A DNA stretch of 64,000 bases from Smithella sp. (GCA_007244375.1 SCVW01000034.1:224768-288767), one strand, 5' to 3'; positions 55,608 through 64,000 are shown, counted from the stretch's first letter. A program made the numbers and translations. The notes: generated by a model not told the origin, from the letters alone.

Positions 55608-55702
55608 AAAAAACGGGTCCACGAGTATTTTAAATGCTTATGGAGAATTTTTGATGGTTGGGTCGCCATCTAACGTAAAATGTTGGATGTGCGGCTTTTT
55701 TT
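55608..55702 (+). ncRNA. Possible small RNA or attenuator leader
   Basis: About 95 bases between a candidate promoter and a hairpin ending in seven Ts (stem arms CATCTAAC / GTTGGATG around GTAAAAT, with GCC/GGC extension, 55665-55702). CCATC (55666-55670) can also pair with GATGG (55653-55657), so two structures compete. This could be a small RNA, or a leader controlling the M23 peptidase gene 56 bases further on. No known riboswitch motif was recognised. Confidence 0.35.
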
Positions 55703-55757
55703 ATGTGTAATTTCAATCAATTTATAATTACAGAAAAAATTAAAAAGAAATCAATAA

Positions 55758-56666
55758 ATGTGTAAAAAACAAAAATCTATAAAATCCTGGAATCTGAAAA
55801 TAGCGAAACCGTTATATTGCTTTTTTTTAGCGATTATCCTTTTAATAATTCCATTAAATGCCGAATCTCTGTCCGGACCGGAAATATCATTTTCATCTAA
55901 TGAGATGGATTGCGGCAGTCTCATTCTTGTAATGATAAAGAACAACGGGACAGAAGAACCTCTTGTTACGTGGATGAAAAAGAAAATATCTCTTGTTTAC
56001 TGTCAGGCCAATGACGCATGGGTAGGATTCATCGGCGCCGATCTAAACCAAAAAGCAGGACTATATAAAGTTGTAATACAACTACCTGGCTACAGTTTTG
56101 AAAAATCTTTTTGCATCAGGATAAATGATAAAGATTATGGTACTCGCAGACTCAAGCTTCCCAGAAAAAAAGTTGAATTGGATGCTGATTCCGTCAAAAG
56201 AGCAAAAAGAGAAGCGGCCGTTATCAGATCCATATGGTCTGCTGATAACACATTGCCAAAATGGGATGGTGCTTTTCTAATGCCCATCGATGGCGATATA
56301 GTCGGAACTTTCGGAAAAAGAAGCATAATAAACAACTTGAGAAGAGCACCGCATACTGGTGTTGATCAGGCGGGTAATAAAGGGGATCCCGTAAGAGCAA
56401 TAAATAACGGGAAAGTAATTCTTATCGCAAATCACTTCTTTAGCGGCAACTCTCTTTATTTGGATCACGGTGGAGGTATTATAAGCATGTATTTCCATCT
56501 GGATAAAATATTAGTCGATAAAGAAGATGATATTAAAAAAGGAGAAGTTATAGGAATATTAGGTGCAACCGGGCGAGTCACAGCACCGCATCTTCATTGG
56601 GGCGTAAGAATTAACGGAGCGAGGATAAACCCATTAACTCTGATAGAACTGAGTAATACCTTGTGA
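55758..56666 (+). CDS. M23 family metallopeptidase
   Basis: Protein of 302 residues. An N-terminal hydrophobic segment (about 17-36) is a signal or anchor. The C-terminal LytM/M23 domain has the zinc motifs HTGVDQAGNKGDPVRA (His and Asp ligands) and HLHWGVRINGARINPL, plus GNSLYLDHGGGIISMYFHLD. All ligands look intact, so it should be an active peptidoglycan endopeptidase in the periplasm. The ribosome-binding site is weak. The amidase gene follows after 46 bases, so they may act together on the wall. Confidence 0.9.
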   Translation: MCKKQKSIKSWNLKIAKPLYCFFLAIILLIIPLNAESLSGPEISFSSNEMDCGSLILVMIKNNGTEEPLVTWMKKKISLVYCQANDAWVGFIGADLNQKAGLYKVVIQLPGYSFEKSFCIRINDKDYGTRRLKLPRKKVELDADSVKRAKREAAVIRSIWSADNTLPKWDGAFLMPIDGDIVGTFGKRSIINNLRRAPHTGVDQAGNKGDPVRAINNGKVILIANHFFSGNSLYLDHGGGIISMYFHLDKILVDKEDDIKKGEVIGILGATGRVTAPHLHWGVRINGARINPLTLIELSNTL

Positions 56667-56712
56667 TTAATAATAATTTTAAACAATGATGAGAAAATAG
56701 CGTACACGGGAA

Positions 56713-57978
56713 ATGATTTTTAAAATGAGAAAAGCATACAGGTTTGAATTAATAACATTTTGCATGATAATCATTTTTTTCGCGGGTTTTCCGGCTGTGA
56801 ATGTACATGGACTGGGAATCAGTAACTGCTACAGCCCTCTTAATAAAAAACGTCCATTTAGATTAAAAACCCGGTACATAATTTTACACACCACAGAGGG
56901 AGCTCTGGAAGGATCACTCCGCAAGGTATGTCGTTACGGTGAAACTCATTATTTTGTTACTCCCGCCGGAAAAGTATATCGAATCATTGATCGTAGACGA
57001 ATAGCCACTCATACAGGAAGAAGTATGTGGAACGGGCAAACTACACTCGACAATATTTCCATAGGCATTGAGGTTGTTGGTTTTCACGACAAGGATATTA
57101 CTGATGACCAGTACGCTGCACTCCGTGAGCTGTTGCAACAGTTGAAAAAAATCTATCATATAAAAGATAAAAACATTTTAACTCACTCTATGGTTGCTTA
57201 CGGACGTCCCAATATTTTTCATCCACAAAAGCACCGTGGCAGAAAAAAATGCGGGATGATCTTCGCACATCCCGATGTGCGTCGGCGTCTGGGACTTTCG
57301 GCCGGACCAAAAAGGGATCCGGATGTTGCAGCTCGCCGGCTGGTTGTTGCTGATCAGGAATTACACCGCTTTCTTTATAAACCGCCGAAAGTATTGGCAG
57401 CCTTGAATGAATCGACAGCTCAAGCCGGTAATCGCTCTATGATAATAGCACAAGGTAACAATGCCTGGCGTATTGCGCGAGATAAATACGACGATTCGTC
57501 TACGCTTTATATATATCCTAACGGAACTAGGTTACGCGGTAACGAAATACGCGAATGGAACAATATGCCGGTCGGTACGCGCGTCCTCTTTTTAGATGAG
57601 GAACGGGAACAAGAATTCGAAGGCTTTCTGGAAATCGGCAAGGATGGAAACAGTGTTCAGGATTTGGCAGGCAATCTTTATGCCGACGCAACAACGATAT
57701 ATTTCTTTCCCAGCGGACTTATTCGAACCGGAGCCGAGATGAAAAAGTCAGCCTCTTTGCGCAAACTGTTAAAAGCACCGCCGAAAGGAACACGTGTACT
57801 TGTAGGATATTTATATGGTGGTTATGTTCAAAAAGGCCGTCCCGCTTCACGTATTGCCGGTAAAAAATGGAAATACCCTTCAACATTTTACAGGCTGCCT
57901 AATGGACGTATCCTGAGTGGTGATGAAATAGAAGACAAATCTATACCTTTAAACACTCTCATATTCATGATGAAATAA
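56713..57978 (+). CDS. N-acetylmuramoyl-L-alanine amidase (Amidase_2) with C-terminal extension
   Basis: Protein of 421 residues. A signal peptide covers about 1-35. The amidase_2 (PGRP-like) domain covers about 50-200: RYIILHTTEGALEGSL with the first zinc His, ATHTGRSMWNG, SIGIEVVGFHDKDI and HSMVAYGRPNIFHPQKHRGR with further ligands. The remaining 200 residues have two similar units with YPNGTRLRGNEIREWNNMPV and FPSGLIRTGAEMKKS and LPNGRILSGDEIEDKSIP, that is, three repeats of a short unit that may bind the wall. It removes stem peptides from glycan. Confidence 0.86.
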   Translation: MIFKMRKAYRFELITFCMIIIFFAGFPAVNVHGLGISNCYSPLNKKRPFRLKTRYIILHTTEGALEGSLRKVCRYGETHYFVTPAGKVYRIIDRRRIATHTGRSMWNGQTTLDNISIGIEVVGFHDKDITDDQYAALRELLQQLKKIYHIKDKNILTHSMVAYGRPNIFHPQKHRGRKKCGMIFAHPDVRRRLGLSAGPKRDPDVAARRLVVADQELHRFLYKPPKVLAALNESTAQAGNRSMIIAQGNNAWRIARDKYDDSSTLYIYPNGTRLRGNEIREWNNMPVGTRVLFLDEEREQEFEGFLEIGKDGNSVQDLAGNLYADATTIYFFPSGLIRTGAEMKKSASLRKLLKAPPKGTRVLVGYLYGGYVQKGRPASRIAGKKWKYPSTFYRLPNGRILSGDEIEDKSIPLNTLIFMMK

Positions 57979-58079
57979 CAAATACAAATAACTTCACTTA
58001 AAATAAACACAGCAATAATTAAATAGTAATAAAATTGTTTATTTATTCAATAGCATACCCCTTCTTACCCATGTTATTG

Positions 58080-58108
58080 TTGATAATTAAGAATAATTGT
58101 GCTATATA
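58080..58108 (+). promoter_or_regulatory. Candidate promoter of the ectABC operon
   Basis: TTGATA (58080-58085), 17 bases, TATATA (58103-58108), with TATAAT overlapping two bases later. It lies about 105 bases before the ectA TTG start. The long leader could carry regulation, and osmotic control is expected for ect genes. Confidence 0.5.
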
Positions 58109-58213
58109 ATAACCATAAGACAAAATTATTTTTCTAATATTTGTACACCATCTGAAACAACCCGTCGTTTAAAAAATAACGGCATTAACTCTATAAATAA
58201 TCAGGAGACGAAT

Positions 58214-58732
58214 TTGAAAAACAATTCTTGTCAAATTACATTTCGCTTGCCTGAAAAAAAAGATGCAAATACCGTTAAGCAATTGATTGAAAATTCACCG
58301 CCTTTGGATATCAATTCTGTATATTGCTATTTGCTTGTTTGCACTCATTTTGCGAATACTTCAATTCTTGCCGAAAATTCCAAAGATATTTGTGGATTTA
58401 TTTCCGCCTATATTCGTCCCGACAGAAACGACACTCTTTTTGTATGGCAGGTTGTTGTCAGTAAAAATTACCGGGGAAAAGGCCTTGCCACTGACATGTT
58501 AAAATCTATTTTACGCCGGACATATCCGGCACCTTTGCATTATCTGGAAACGACGGTAAATCCGTCCAATATATCATCGAACGCCCTTTTTTCAGGAATG
58601 GCCCGCTCAATCAACGCCAGGATTGTAAAAAGCCCCTTGTTTACTGAAAGTGATTTCGGAAACAGCGAACATGAAAAAGAAATTTTGTATCGTATCGGGC
58701 CGTTCGATATTCTAAAAAAGGAGAAAATATAA
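58214..58732 (+). CDS. ectA: L-2,4-diaminobutyrate acetyltransferase EctA
   Basis: GNAT-fold enzyme that acetylates diaminobutyrate, the second step of ectoine synthesis. The TTG at 58214 is preferred: AGGAG lies just upstream and it gives 172 residues, the usual size; an open frame to 58097 adds residues that do not look like family sequence. Visible parts are the FRLPEKKDANTV start, NSVYCYLLVCTHF, the acetyl-CoA loop VSKNYRGKGLATDML and SNALFSGMARSINA. The stop overlaps the ectB start (TAATG). Confidence 0.9.
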   Translation: MKNNSCQITFRLPEKKDANTVKQLIENSPPLDINSVYCYLLVCTHFANTSILAENSKDICGFISAYIRPDRNDTLFVWQVVVSKNYRGKGLATDMLKSILRRTYPAPLHYLETTVNPSNISSNALFSGMARSINARIVKSPLFTESDFGNSEHEKEILYRIGPFDILKKEKI

Positions 58733-59985
58733 TGGAAAATATAAAAAGATTGGAATCAGAAGTACGCAGTTATTCAAGATCGTTCCCTGTCTTATTTGAA
58801 AAGGCGAAAGATGCGTTTCTTTACGACGTTGATGGTAATCGCTACATTGATTTTTTCGCCGGTGCCGGTACGATTAATTACGGTCACAATAATGAATACA
58901 TGAAAAAGAAAATAATTGAATATCTTGAAAATGACGGAATCGTACACGGTCTGGACATGGCAACGGTCGCCAAGGATAATTTGCTTGTTAAACTGGAAGA
59001 AAACATCTTCAAACCCCGGGGATTGGATTATAAAGTCCAGTTTACCGGTGCCACCGGCACCAACGCAGTGGAAGCTGCTTTGAAATTAGCCCGCATGGTG
59101 AAAAAGCGTTCCAATGTAATATCTTTCACCAATGGTTACCACGGCCTGACCATGGGCTCCATGTCGGTTACAGCTAATGCTTATTATAGAGATGAAGCCT
59201 TCATCAATCGTTCCGATGTTTCTTTTATTCCTTATGACGGATACATGGGAAAAAGCGTCAACACCGCCGGTTATCTGCGGCGTGTTCTGGAAGACAACAG
59301 CAGCGGCGTTGATATCCCTTCGGCTATTATCTTGGAAACAATTCAGGCTGAAGGAGGCATACGTGTGGCGAGTGATAAGTGGCTGCGCGAAGTGGAGAAA
59401 ATTTGTCGTGATTTTGATATCTTGCTCATTGTGGACGATATTCAGGTCGGCAATGGGCGCACAGGAAACTTTTTCAGTTTTGAACAATCCGGCATTAAAC
59501 CGGACATCGTAACTATTTCCAAATCGTTTAGTGGTTTCGGATTGCCTATGGCAGTAGTCTTTTTCCGGCGGGAACTGGATGTCTGGAAGCCGGGACAGCA
59601 CACAGGAACATTTCGCGGAAATAATCTCGCGTTTGTTTCCGCGGCAGTAGCTCTTGATTACTGGAAGGATGACCGTTTCTCGCAGGAAATTTTCCGTAAA
59701 GGGAACTATTTGCGTGAACGCCTCGAGAAAATAAGGGATAAATACCCGCAACTCAAGGCGGATGTGCGCGGACGCGGCTTCATGTACGGCATGGCTGTTT
59801 CACCGGCTTCCATAGCCAGGGAAATTTCCATGGAATGCTTCAATAATAAACTGATTATGGAATTAGCCGGAGCTAAAAACCATGTTTTAAAATTCCTCGC
59901 TCCGTTGATCATACGTGATGAGGTTCTTGCCGAAGGTCTGGATATTTTGGATACCAGCATTGGCAACGTTCTTCAAAAACGCTGA
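58732..59985 (+). CDS. ectB: Diaminobutyrate-2-oxoglutarate transaminase EctB
   Basis: Class III PLP aminotransferase of 417 residues, making L-2,4-diaminobutyrate from aspartate semialdehyde with glutamate. PLP lysine is Lys264 ([11 protein letters not shown]), with [13 protein letters not shown] for the ring-binding Asp and [17 protein letters not shown] for phosphate. The start overlaps ectA and follows AAAGGAGAA. Aspartate kinase and semialdehyde dehydrogenase for the precursor are not in the operon. Confidence 0.95.
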   Translation: MENIKRLESEVRSYSRSFPVLFEKAKDAFLYDVDGNRYIDFFAGAGTINYGHNNEYMKKKIIEYLENDGIVHGLDMATVAKDNLLVKLEENIFKPRGLDYKVQFTGATGTNAVEAALKLARMVKKRSNVISFTNGYHGLTMGSMSVTANAYYRDEAFINRSDVSFIPYDGYMGKSVNTAGYLRRVLEDNSSGVDIPSAIILETIQAEGGIRVASDKWLREVEKICRDFDILLIVDDIQVGNGRTGNFFSFEQSGIKPDIVTISKSFSGFGLPMAVVFFRRELDVWKPGQHTGTFRGNNLAFVSAAVALDYWKDDRFSQEIFRKGNYLRERLEKIRDKYPQLKADVRGRGFMYGMAVSPASIAREISMECFNNKLIMELAGAKNHVLKFLAPLIIRDEVLAEGLDILDTSIGNVLQKR

Positions 59986-59996
59986 AAGGGAAAATC

Positions 59997-60386
59997 ATGC
60001 TTGTTCGGACTATTGATGAAATCAAAGGAACCGGCCGGGAGGTTTTTGCCGAAAACAAAAACTGGGTCAGCCGCCGGTTGCTTCTCAAAAACGACGGTAT
60101 GGGATTTTCTTTTCATGAAACAATCATCTTTGCCGGCACGGAAACCCACATTTGGTATAAGCATCACCTGGAAGCGGTCTATTGTGTTGAAGGAGAAGGC
60201 GAGGTTGAAACGGTCGCGGATGGTAAAATTTATCACATCACACCCGGAACATTATATGCTCTTAATGAGCATGATGAACATTATTTGCGGGCAAAAAAGG
60301 ATATGCGTCTGCTTTGTGTTTTTAATCCCCCTGTTTCCGGAAGCGAGGTTCATCAGGCGGATGGTTCTTATCCTCCGCCTGATTAA
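59997..60386 (+). CDS. ectC: L-ectoine synthase EctC
   Basis: Cupin-fold enzyme of 129 residues that closes N-acetyl-diaminobutyrate to ectoine. Expected iron ligands are Glu59 ([11 protein letters not shown]), Tyr87 and His95 ([13 protein letters not shown]). HIWYKHH and the length are typical. It follows ectB by 11 bases with AAAGGGAAA as binding site. ectD, the hydroxylase for hydroxyectoine, needs oxygen and is absent, as expected for an anaerobe. Confidence 0.95.
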   Translation: MLVRTIDEIKGTGREVFAENKNWVSRRLLLKNDGMGFSFHETIIFAGTETHIWYKHHLEAVYCVEGEGEVETVADGKIYHITPGTLYALNEHDEHYLRAKKDMRLLCVFNPPVSGSEVHQADGSYPPPD

Positions 60387-60779
60387 TATATAGAAACTTT
60401 TTATTGAAATAAATTAATCCTTGATTAGTTTTTACCCGTAACGACTTTGAAACAAAAGTAATTATTAACAGTCCAACAAGAATAACGACATTGGGAACGT
60501 AGCCACTACAGTCGTCACCCAGTCGGAGGAGACTTTGTCGTAATTATAGATAACGCTTGTATTTTACGGCTAATGTCCACCGCTGGCGGGGGATGAAGTG
60601 GGTGGACGTGTTTGATGTAGCGGCAATATTAGTCAGTTAGAGTTTTCATTTTCTTGAACTACTTCGTCCCTTTGGGACATCCGGCATACCCATGCATACC
60701 CAGCATAAGCCGGGCAGGCTGCCGGGGTTTCCTGTTCCCTACCCGGCTTTGAATCGGGATTTGTAATGACAAACAGCTA
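60387..60779. other. Intergenic region after ectC with palindromic DNA
   Basis: 393 bases without a gene. GTCCACC (60575-60581) and GGTGGAC (60601-60607) are inverted arms. The stretch 60660-60760 is rich in short inverted repeats (CCGGCAT, GCCGGGCAGG, CTGCCGGGG), like intergenic repeat debris seen elsewhere in the window. No clear rho-independent terminator directly after ectC. Confidence 0.5.
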
Positions 60780-61484
60780 TTACGACACAGTCCCTTGATG
60801 CGAATGAATCATTATATCCCGCGCTTTCTTTCCACAATTGAAGACAAGATCAAATGCGGAAAGGTTGGCGATAAAATCACCCCAGAGCTGCGGATACACG
60901 GGAGCAATATACCTGAAGTAGCGTGTCTCGATTCCATTCTTCCGGAATAAATCCGACTCAAGATATTTCCCTGTCTGATTCTGAGCCAGGAATGTCGAGG
61001 CGTTCATGGCTTTGCAAATATCAACCAGAAGTTGTGTCGCCTGTGCTTTCACGCCTAAATCGGAAAGGAGAACCAGTCTTGTTTCAATCCGGAGATAATT
61101 CAGGAGGTAGCGAATAATCGCCATGTTCATGTCGATAAGTTTTTCATAACGCGATGAAAAAATCTCTTCAATGAAATCGAGATGATCTTTGAGGTGCGGA
61201 GCGTTGACATAAAAACTCTTCAGACTTTCCGGATGCTTGCGAAACCATTGGCCATCATAACAGATTCTTACCTGATTTATTTTCTGCCTTCCCAAACCCT
61301 TCCGCCAAACAGGAATGGTCATCCACAATGTACCCTGATCGTTTTTAAAACGGTTTCTGTTCATCCATGTTGTCCGCTGCGGAAACTGAACTTCATCCAG
61401 GATGACAAGAACATCCGAGAGAAAGGCTTTATAAAAAAAACCAGGGTAAGGGAAAAAATACGGTTGATTAGCAGATATAATCAT
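60780..61484 (-). CDS. WbqC-like family protein
   Basis: Protein of 234 residues of the WbqC-like family. Signature parts are SANQPYFFPYPGFFYKAFLS at the start, LDEVQFPQRTTWMNRNRFK and LVLLSDLGVKAQATQLLVDI. Members are often in O-antigen or surface polysaccharide clusters, with unknown activity. Here it is isolated, convergent with the ect operon, with no glycosyltransferase nearby. Confidence 0.85.
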   Translation of the reverse strand: MIISANQPYFFPYPGFFYKAFLSDVLVILDEVQFPQRTTWMNRNRFKNDQGTLWMTIPVWRKGLGRQKINQVRICYDGQWFRKHPESLKSFYVNAPHLKDHLDFIEEIFSSRYEKLIDMNMAIIRYLLNYLRIETRLVLLSDLGVKAQATQLLVDICKAMNASTFLAQNQTGKYLESDLFRKNGIETRYFRYIAPVYPQLWGDFIANLSAFDLVFNCGKKARDIMIHSHQGTVS

Positions 61485-61814
61485 GATGATAGTTAGACCT
61501 TAAAACTATTTACGAGATTTGCATTATTCTATTGAAAGACTTGCATATCCTATTCGTTTTCCGCCCATGATTTTGTTTGTGCGAACATATACCGATTCAG
61601 ACCAACTAGAATAATTTTAAAAAAATTAAACAATTAATGCAAATTTTCCTTTTAGATTTTATTTATCCAAATTTATCTCATTAATATACGAGAAGTTAAT
61701 GTATTACAAACAGATTAGTTGTAAATTGTTAATAATTCAAAATTTTTTTATATATTTATAAGATCCACAACCTAGTTTCATCTTGATTTTTCAATAATAT
61801 TTATTTATATCAAT
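61485..61814. other. AT-rich intergenic region
   Basis: 330 bases between divergent genes, strongly AT-rich. I see no gene, RNA or repeat, and only generic promoter-like AT tracts. Confidence 0.5.
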
Positions 61815-62000
61815 ATGAAAAAGAAAATGTTTACCAATCAAGTCGATGCCGAATTACTTAAAAATTTTAAAAAACTTGCCATTGATCTCGACAAACCTAT
61901 TAATCAGCTTCTTGAAGAAGCGATGCGTAACATGTTAAATAATCATGAAAAACAAAAATCTAAAAAACATTCTGATTCTTTACCTCATTTGCCATTTTAA
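61815..62000 (+). CDS. Ribbon-helix-helix small protein (antitoxin-like)
   Basis: Protein of 61 residues. MFTNQVDAELLKNFKKLAID then LDKPINQLLEEAMRNML reads as the strand and two helices of a CopG/ribbon-helix-helix DNA-binding protein. The tail is Lys-rich. The shape is typical of antitoxins, but no toxin gene is adjacent; the metallo-hydrolase 78 bases downstream is not a known toxin. A ribosome-binding site is not obvious. Confidence 0.6.
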   Translation: MKKKMFTNQVDAELLKNFKKLAIDLDKPINQLLEEAMRNMLNNHEKQKSKKHSDSLPHLPF

Positions 62001-62078
62001 AAAAGTTTTATAAACAATTGATATATGATATTTGAAATATGTAGAAGTTTATAAATTATTGTAAAGGAGGATATCACA

Positions 62079-62690
62079 ATGGCAGTAAAGATTACATGGC
62101 TTGGACATGCAAGCATAAAGATAGAACACGGACAAAAAATAATATATATCGATCCATGGAAGGTCAAAGGTCCAAAAGCCGATATTATTCTGGTAACCCA
62201 TAGTCATTTCGATCATTATTCAGCTGACGATATAAAGGATCTTTCTTCCGCCGATACAATTGTCGTTGGTACGGAAGATGTTCCTTTGGCAAAAAATAAG
62301 GTTAGCCCCGGAAAATCAGTCAAAGTAAAAGACATACTGATAGAAACCGTTCCTGCCTATAATATTGACAAACAGTTTCATCCGAAAACGAGCGGCTGGA
62401 TCGGTTATGTTATCACAATAGACAACAAGCGTATCTATTGTGCAGGCGATACAGACAGAATACCGGAAATGGGAGGGCTAAAGGCTGACGTCGCATGTCT
62501 GCCTGTTGGCGGTACATTTACAATGGATGCAGCCTCGGCAATACAAGCCGTTAATGATATAAAGCCAAAGCACGTGATTCCGATACATTATGGCGAGGTT
62601 GCCGGCACTAAAAAGGATGCGGAAAAGCTGCTTTCGATCAAGACATCACAGATACATGTTCTGGACCCCGGACAGAGTATAGAAATTTAA
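62079..62690 (+). CDS. UlaG-like metallo-beta-lactamase-fold hydrolase
   Basis: Protein of 203 residues with the MBL signature THSHFDHYS (HxHxDH), then GHAS at the start, CAGDTD for the bridging Asp, and IPIHYGE for the last His. This is the compact UPF0173/UlaG-like group of metal-dependent hydrolases without lactamase activity. The perfect AAAGGAGG before the ATG suggests strong translation. Substrate unknown. Confidence 0.9.
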   Translation: MAVKITWLGHASIKIEHGQKIIYIDPWKVKGPKADIILVTHSHFDHYSADDIKDLSSADTIVVGTEDVPLAKNKVSPGKSVKVKDILIETVPAYNIDKQFHPKTSGWIGYVITIDNKRIYCAGDTDRIPEMGGLKADVACLPVGGTFTMDAASAIQAVNDIKPKHVIPIHYGEVAGTKKDAEKLLSIKTSQIHVLDPGQSIEI

Positions 62691-63395
62691 TACGGCCTAG
62701 CGTCTAGTTAGAGGTTATCCTGACGGAACTATAATCTGAATCTGATAGCACCATGATTTCAACTTATATTTCCCTGTGTCACAAACAAGACGGGAAACGC
62801 TGCGCGCAGAAAAGCAGATTAGTTTATTGAAAATTGCTGCTAATCGAGTTCGTTTTCAACGTTTTTTATGTCTTGAACCATGCTTGACTTGAAAGTGCCA
62901 AATTAGTTCTTATCTTTCTATTGCTAACAATCTGTATTCTCAAAGAAGTTACTATTTTAATAAATATGCAAAGCAATCTTTAAAAAAACCGAAATTCAGG
63001 ATTTATTGTTGCAGTAGAATTACGATAGAAAATAAGAAAGAACCTAATTATTAAACATTCTGGTGGAGGCGGCGGGAGTCGAATAATTATATTAATAATT
63101 TATTATTATATTAATCGAATTCAGGTTGTTCTTCATACCCCCAATTTACCTCTATAAATATATAAGTCTTTTATTGTCCAATTATTATTTTATTTCTTTC
63201 ACCTTGTGTTTTTGCAATTTACCGTTTGTTGTAAAATAACATAGGATTTAAAGGCAAAGGAGAATATAGAATCTATAATTCCACAGTGTTTGACAATTAT
63301 CAGATATCAGCACTACTGTTTAAAAGCGCAACAAAAAATAAGCAACATCGTTTGTATAAGAATAAAGTGTGAATAATATTTTAGTGAATCCTGTC
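62691..63395. other. Intergenic region with tmRNA fragment
   Basis: 705 bases without a credible gene. The one notable item is the 23-base match to the tmRNA 3' end at 63061-63083. On either side the DNA is AT-rich and unremarkable, with TTATATTAATAATTTATTA-like tracts just after the fragment. Confidence 0.55.
63061..63083 (-). other. 3'-end fragment of ssrA (tmRNA), probable attachment-site remnant
   Basis: On the minus strand the bases read TTCGACTCCCGCCGCCTCC then ACCA, the T-loop, acceptor stem and CCA of a bacterial tmRNA. The rest of the gene is missing: sequence 5' to it is plain AT-rich DNA. Integrases often recombine in just this segment of ssrA, leaving such a copy at the far border of an island. 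A tRNA origin is less likely but not excluded. Confidence 0.65.
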
Positions 63396-63764
63396 CTAAG
63401 GATTCTTGTTATTTACTTCTGCTTTTATCGGGATTTTAGGACAAACAAGTGTCTTATAAGAAGAATCTTTGATTGATTCTTGAACTAAATCTCTTAAATT
63501 TTTCAAAGAGTAATAAGGTGCATCTTTAGTTAATATATTTATCACAAAATCAGGAACGCGGACGGCAGGATCCATAAAATTTTGATACGTTACATGCGTC
63601 TTATCATGACTAATTTTTTCAAGAATCCATGTATGTTCTGAATTTATAACACGAACAATTTTATCTCTGTAAGGCACAATAGGTTCTTTTACTGCCAGGC
63701 AATGAAAGATTAAACGATTCATTTCAGGATTAGTTTCAGCGTGCGTATCATAAACAAGGTCTCT
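63396..63764 (-). pseudogene. START/SRPBCC-like protein gene, 5' part cut off by an IS
   Basis: The coding part encodes about 122 residues resembling the C-terminal half of a START/SRPBCC lipid-binding domain: SPRDLVYDTHAETNPEMNRL, ILEKISHDKTHVTYQNFMDP, VPDFVINILTKDAPYYSLKN. The upstream part of the frame (to 63836) is IS sequence in a frame different from the transposase. So the IS end interrupts the gene. The missing half is outside the window or lost. Family call is from pattern recall and moderate. Confidence 0.6.
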
Positions 63765-64000
63765 TGGACTACCCCCAGTTGTAGTGCCATCTTGAATTAG
63801 AGTTTTCCAATAACATAGTTTCCTCTTTTTGTGCAAATTCCTTTGGCGTGAGAAAGCCCAGCGTACTGTGCGGCCGGGTTTCGTTGTAATCTATACGCCA
63901 TGCTTCAATCACTTCTCTTGCATGTTCTATGCTTCTAAACCAGTTGATGTTCAAACATTCTTCTCTGAGCCGGGCGTTGAAACTTTCCATAAAGGCATTA
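63765..64000 (-). mobile_element. IS3-family insertion sequence, one end, continues beyond window
   Basis: The transposase frame stops at 63769 and the likely element end reads TGGACTACCCCC from 63765 on the plus strand. The rest of the element, its other inverted repeat and any target duplication lie outside the window, so exact ends cannot be confirmed. Confidence 0.75.
63769..64000 (-). CDS. IS3-family transposase OrfB, C-terminal part
   Basis: Partial frame of 76 complete codons before the stop, running off the right edge. NAFMESFNARLREECLN, with the in-frame NAF at the edge, then RIDYNETRPHSTLGFLTPKE is the end of the rve (DDE) integrase core of IS3-type OrfB. The DDE glutamate should be in this segment (ESFNARLREE). 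The last about 25 residues (QKEETMLLENSNSRWHYNWG) are encoded by the terminal sequence of the element. Transposition of the IS probably cut the START-like gene. Confidence 0.88.
   Translation of the reverse strand, partial: NAFMESFNARLREECLNINWFRSIEHAREVIEAWRIDYNETRPHSTLGFLTPKEFAQKEETMLLENSNSRWHYNWG

Larger units (their letters stand above)
54946..55757. other. AT-rich 812-base intergenic region
   Basis: Very AT-rich, no gene. 54946-55560 shows nothing I can name. The last 185 bases hold a candidate promoter and terminator pair (55574-55702), treated as a possible RNA. No DnaA-box cluster or iterons seen. Confidence 0.55.

Noticed and set aside
63061..63140. Complete tRNA or tmRNA gene on the minus strand
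   Set aside because: Only the 3' terminal 23 bases match; the remaining arms are missing.

Overview
The window looks like chromosomal DNA of an anaerobic Gram-negative bacterium. The best guess is Desulfobacterota (former Deltaproteobacteria), possibly Syntrophales-like. The basis is the cmk-rpsA-sppA-ihfB order, outer-membrane-type lipoproteins and lytic transglycosylase/LysM proteins, strictly anaerobic enzymes (NrdD/NrdG, rubrerythrin, ferredoxin-thioredoxin reductase), TRAP solute receptors and a fairly AT-rich base composition. Taxonomy is inferred from gene content only.

Layout. 1-6 kb: xerD, rpiB, a SAM methyltransferase, a Nudix protein with an extra C-terminal domain, crcB with a DUF190 partner, a glutaredoxin/FTR redox pair and a small Cys-rich protein with a sigma region-4 helix-turn-helix. 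5.6-10.2 kb (minus strand): cmk, rpsA, sppA, ihfB and an enoyl-CoA hydratase. 10.3-16.3 kb: an M48/TPR periplasmic protease, an FmdB zinc ribbon, adk, lepA and hemW. 16.3-17.2 kb: a hicAB toxin-antitoxin module sitting between the hemW 3' end and a diverged second copy of that 3' end. 17.7-24.8 kb: nrdG, nrdD (with paired NrdR boxes), a stand-alone EF-G, a GerMN protein, rubrerythrin and a flavin reductase. 25-40.6 kb: mscL, an HD phosphohydrolase, DUF1385, LysM and DUF4301 proteins, a PP-loop ATPase, an MltD-like transglycosylase, nadA, ridA, the nifU-nifS-cysE cysteine/Fe-S operon, a flavodoxin-like reductase and a GNAT acetyltransferase.

40.7-50.6 kb is a defence region: a complete type I-C CRISPR-Cas operon (cas3-cas5-cas8c-cas7-cas4-cas1-cas2, minus strand) ending at a very short array of four repeats and three spacers, two of them identical. 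A WYL-domain regulator lies upstream in the same orientation, separated by about 500 bases of short dispersed palindromic repeats. 50.7-55 kb holds an amino-acid permease and two paralogous TRAP solute receptors without membrane subunits. 55.6-60.4 kb holds a candidate small RNA or attenuator, an M23 peptidase, an N-acetylmuramoyl-alanine amidase and the ectABC ectoine operon.

The right end looks like a junction of mobile DNA: a 23-base fragment matching the 3' end of tmRNA (a common integration site), then a START-like gene cut by an IS3-family element that runs off the window.

No clearly new multi-gene system is proven. The observations most worth following are the hemW-flanked hicAB insertion, the Cys-rich sigma-4 mini-protein, the Nudix/RsbRD-like fusion, the ssrA fragment, the repeated CRISPR spacer and the possible RNA at 55.6 kb.
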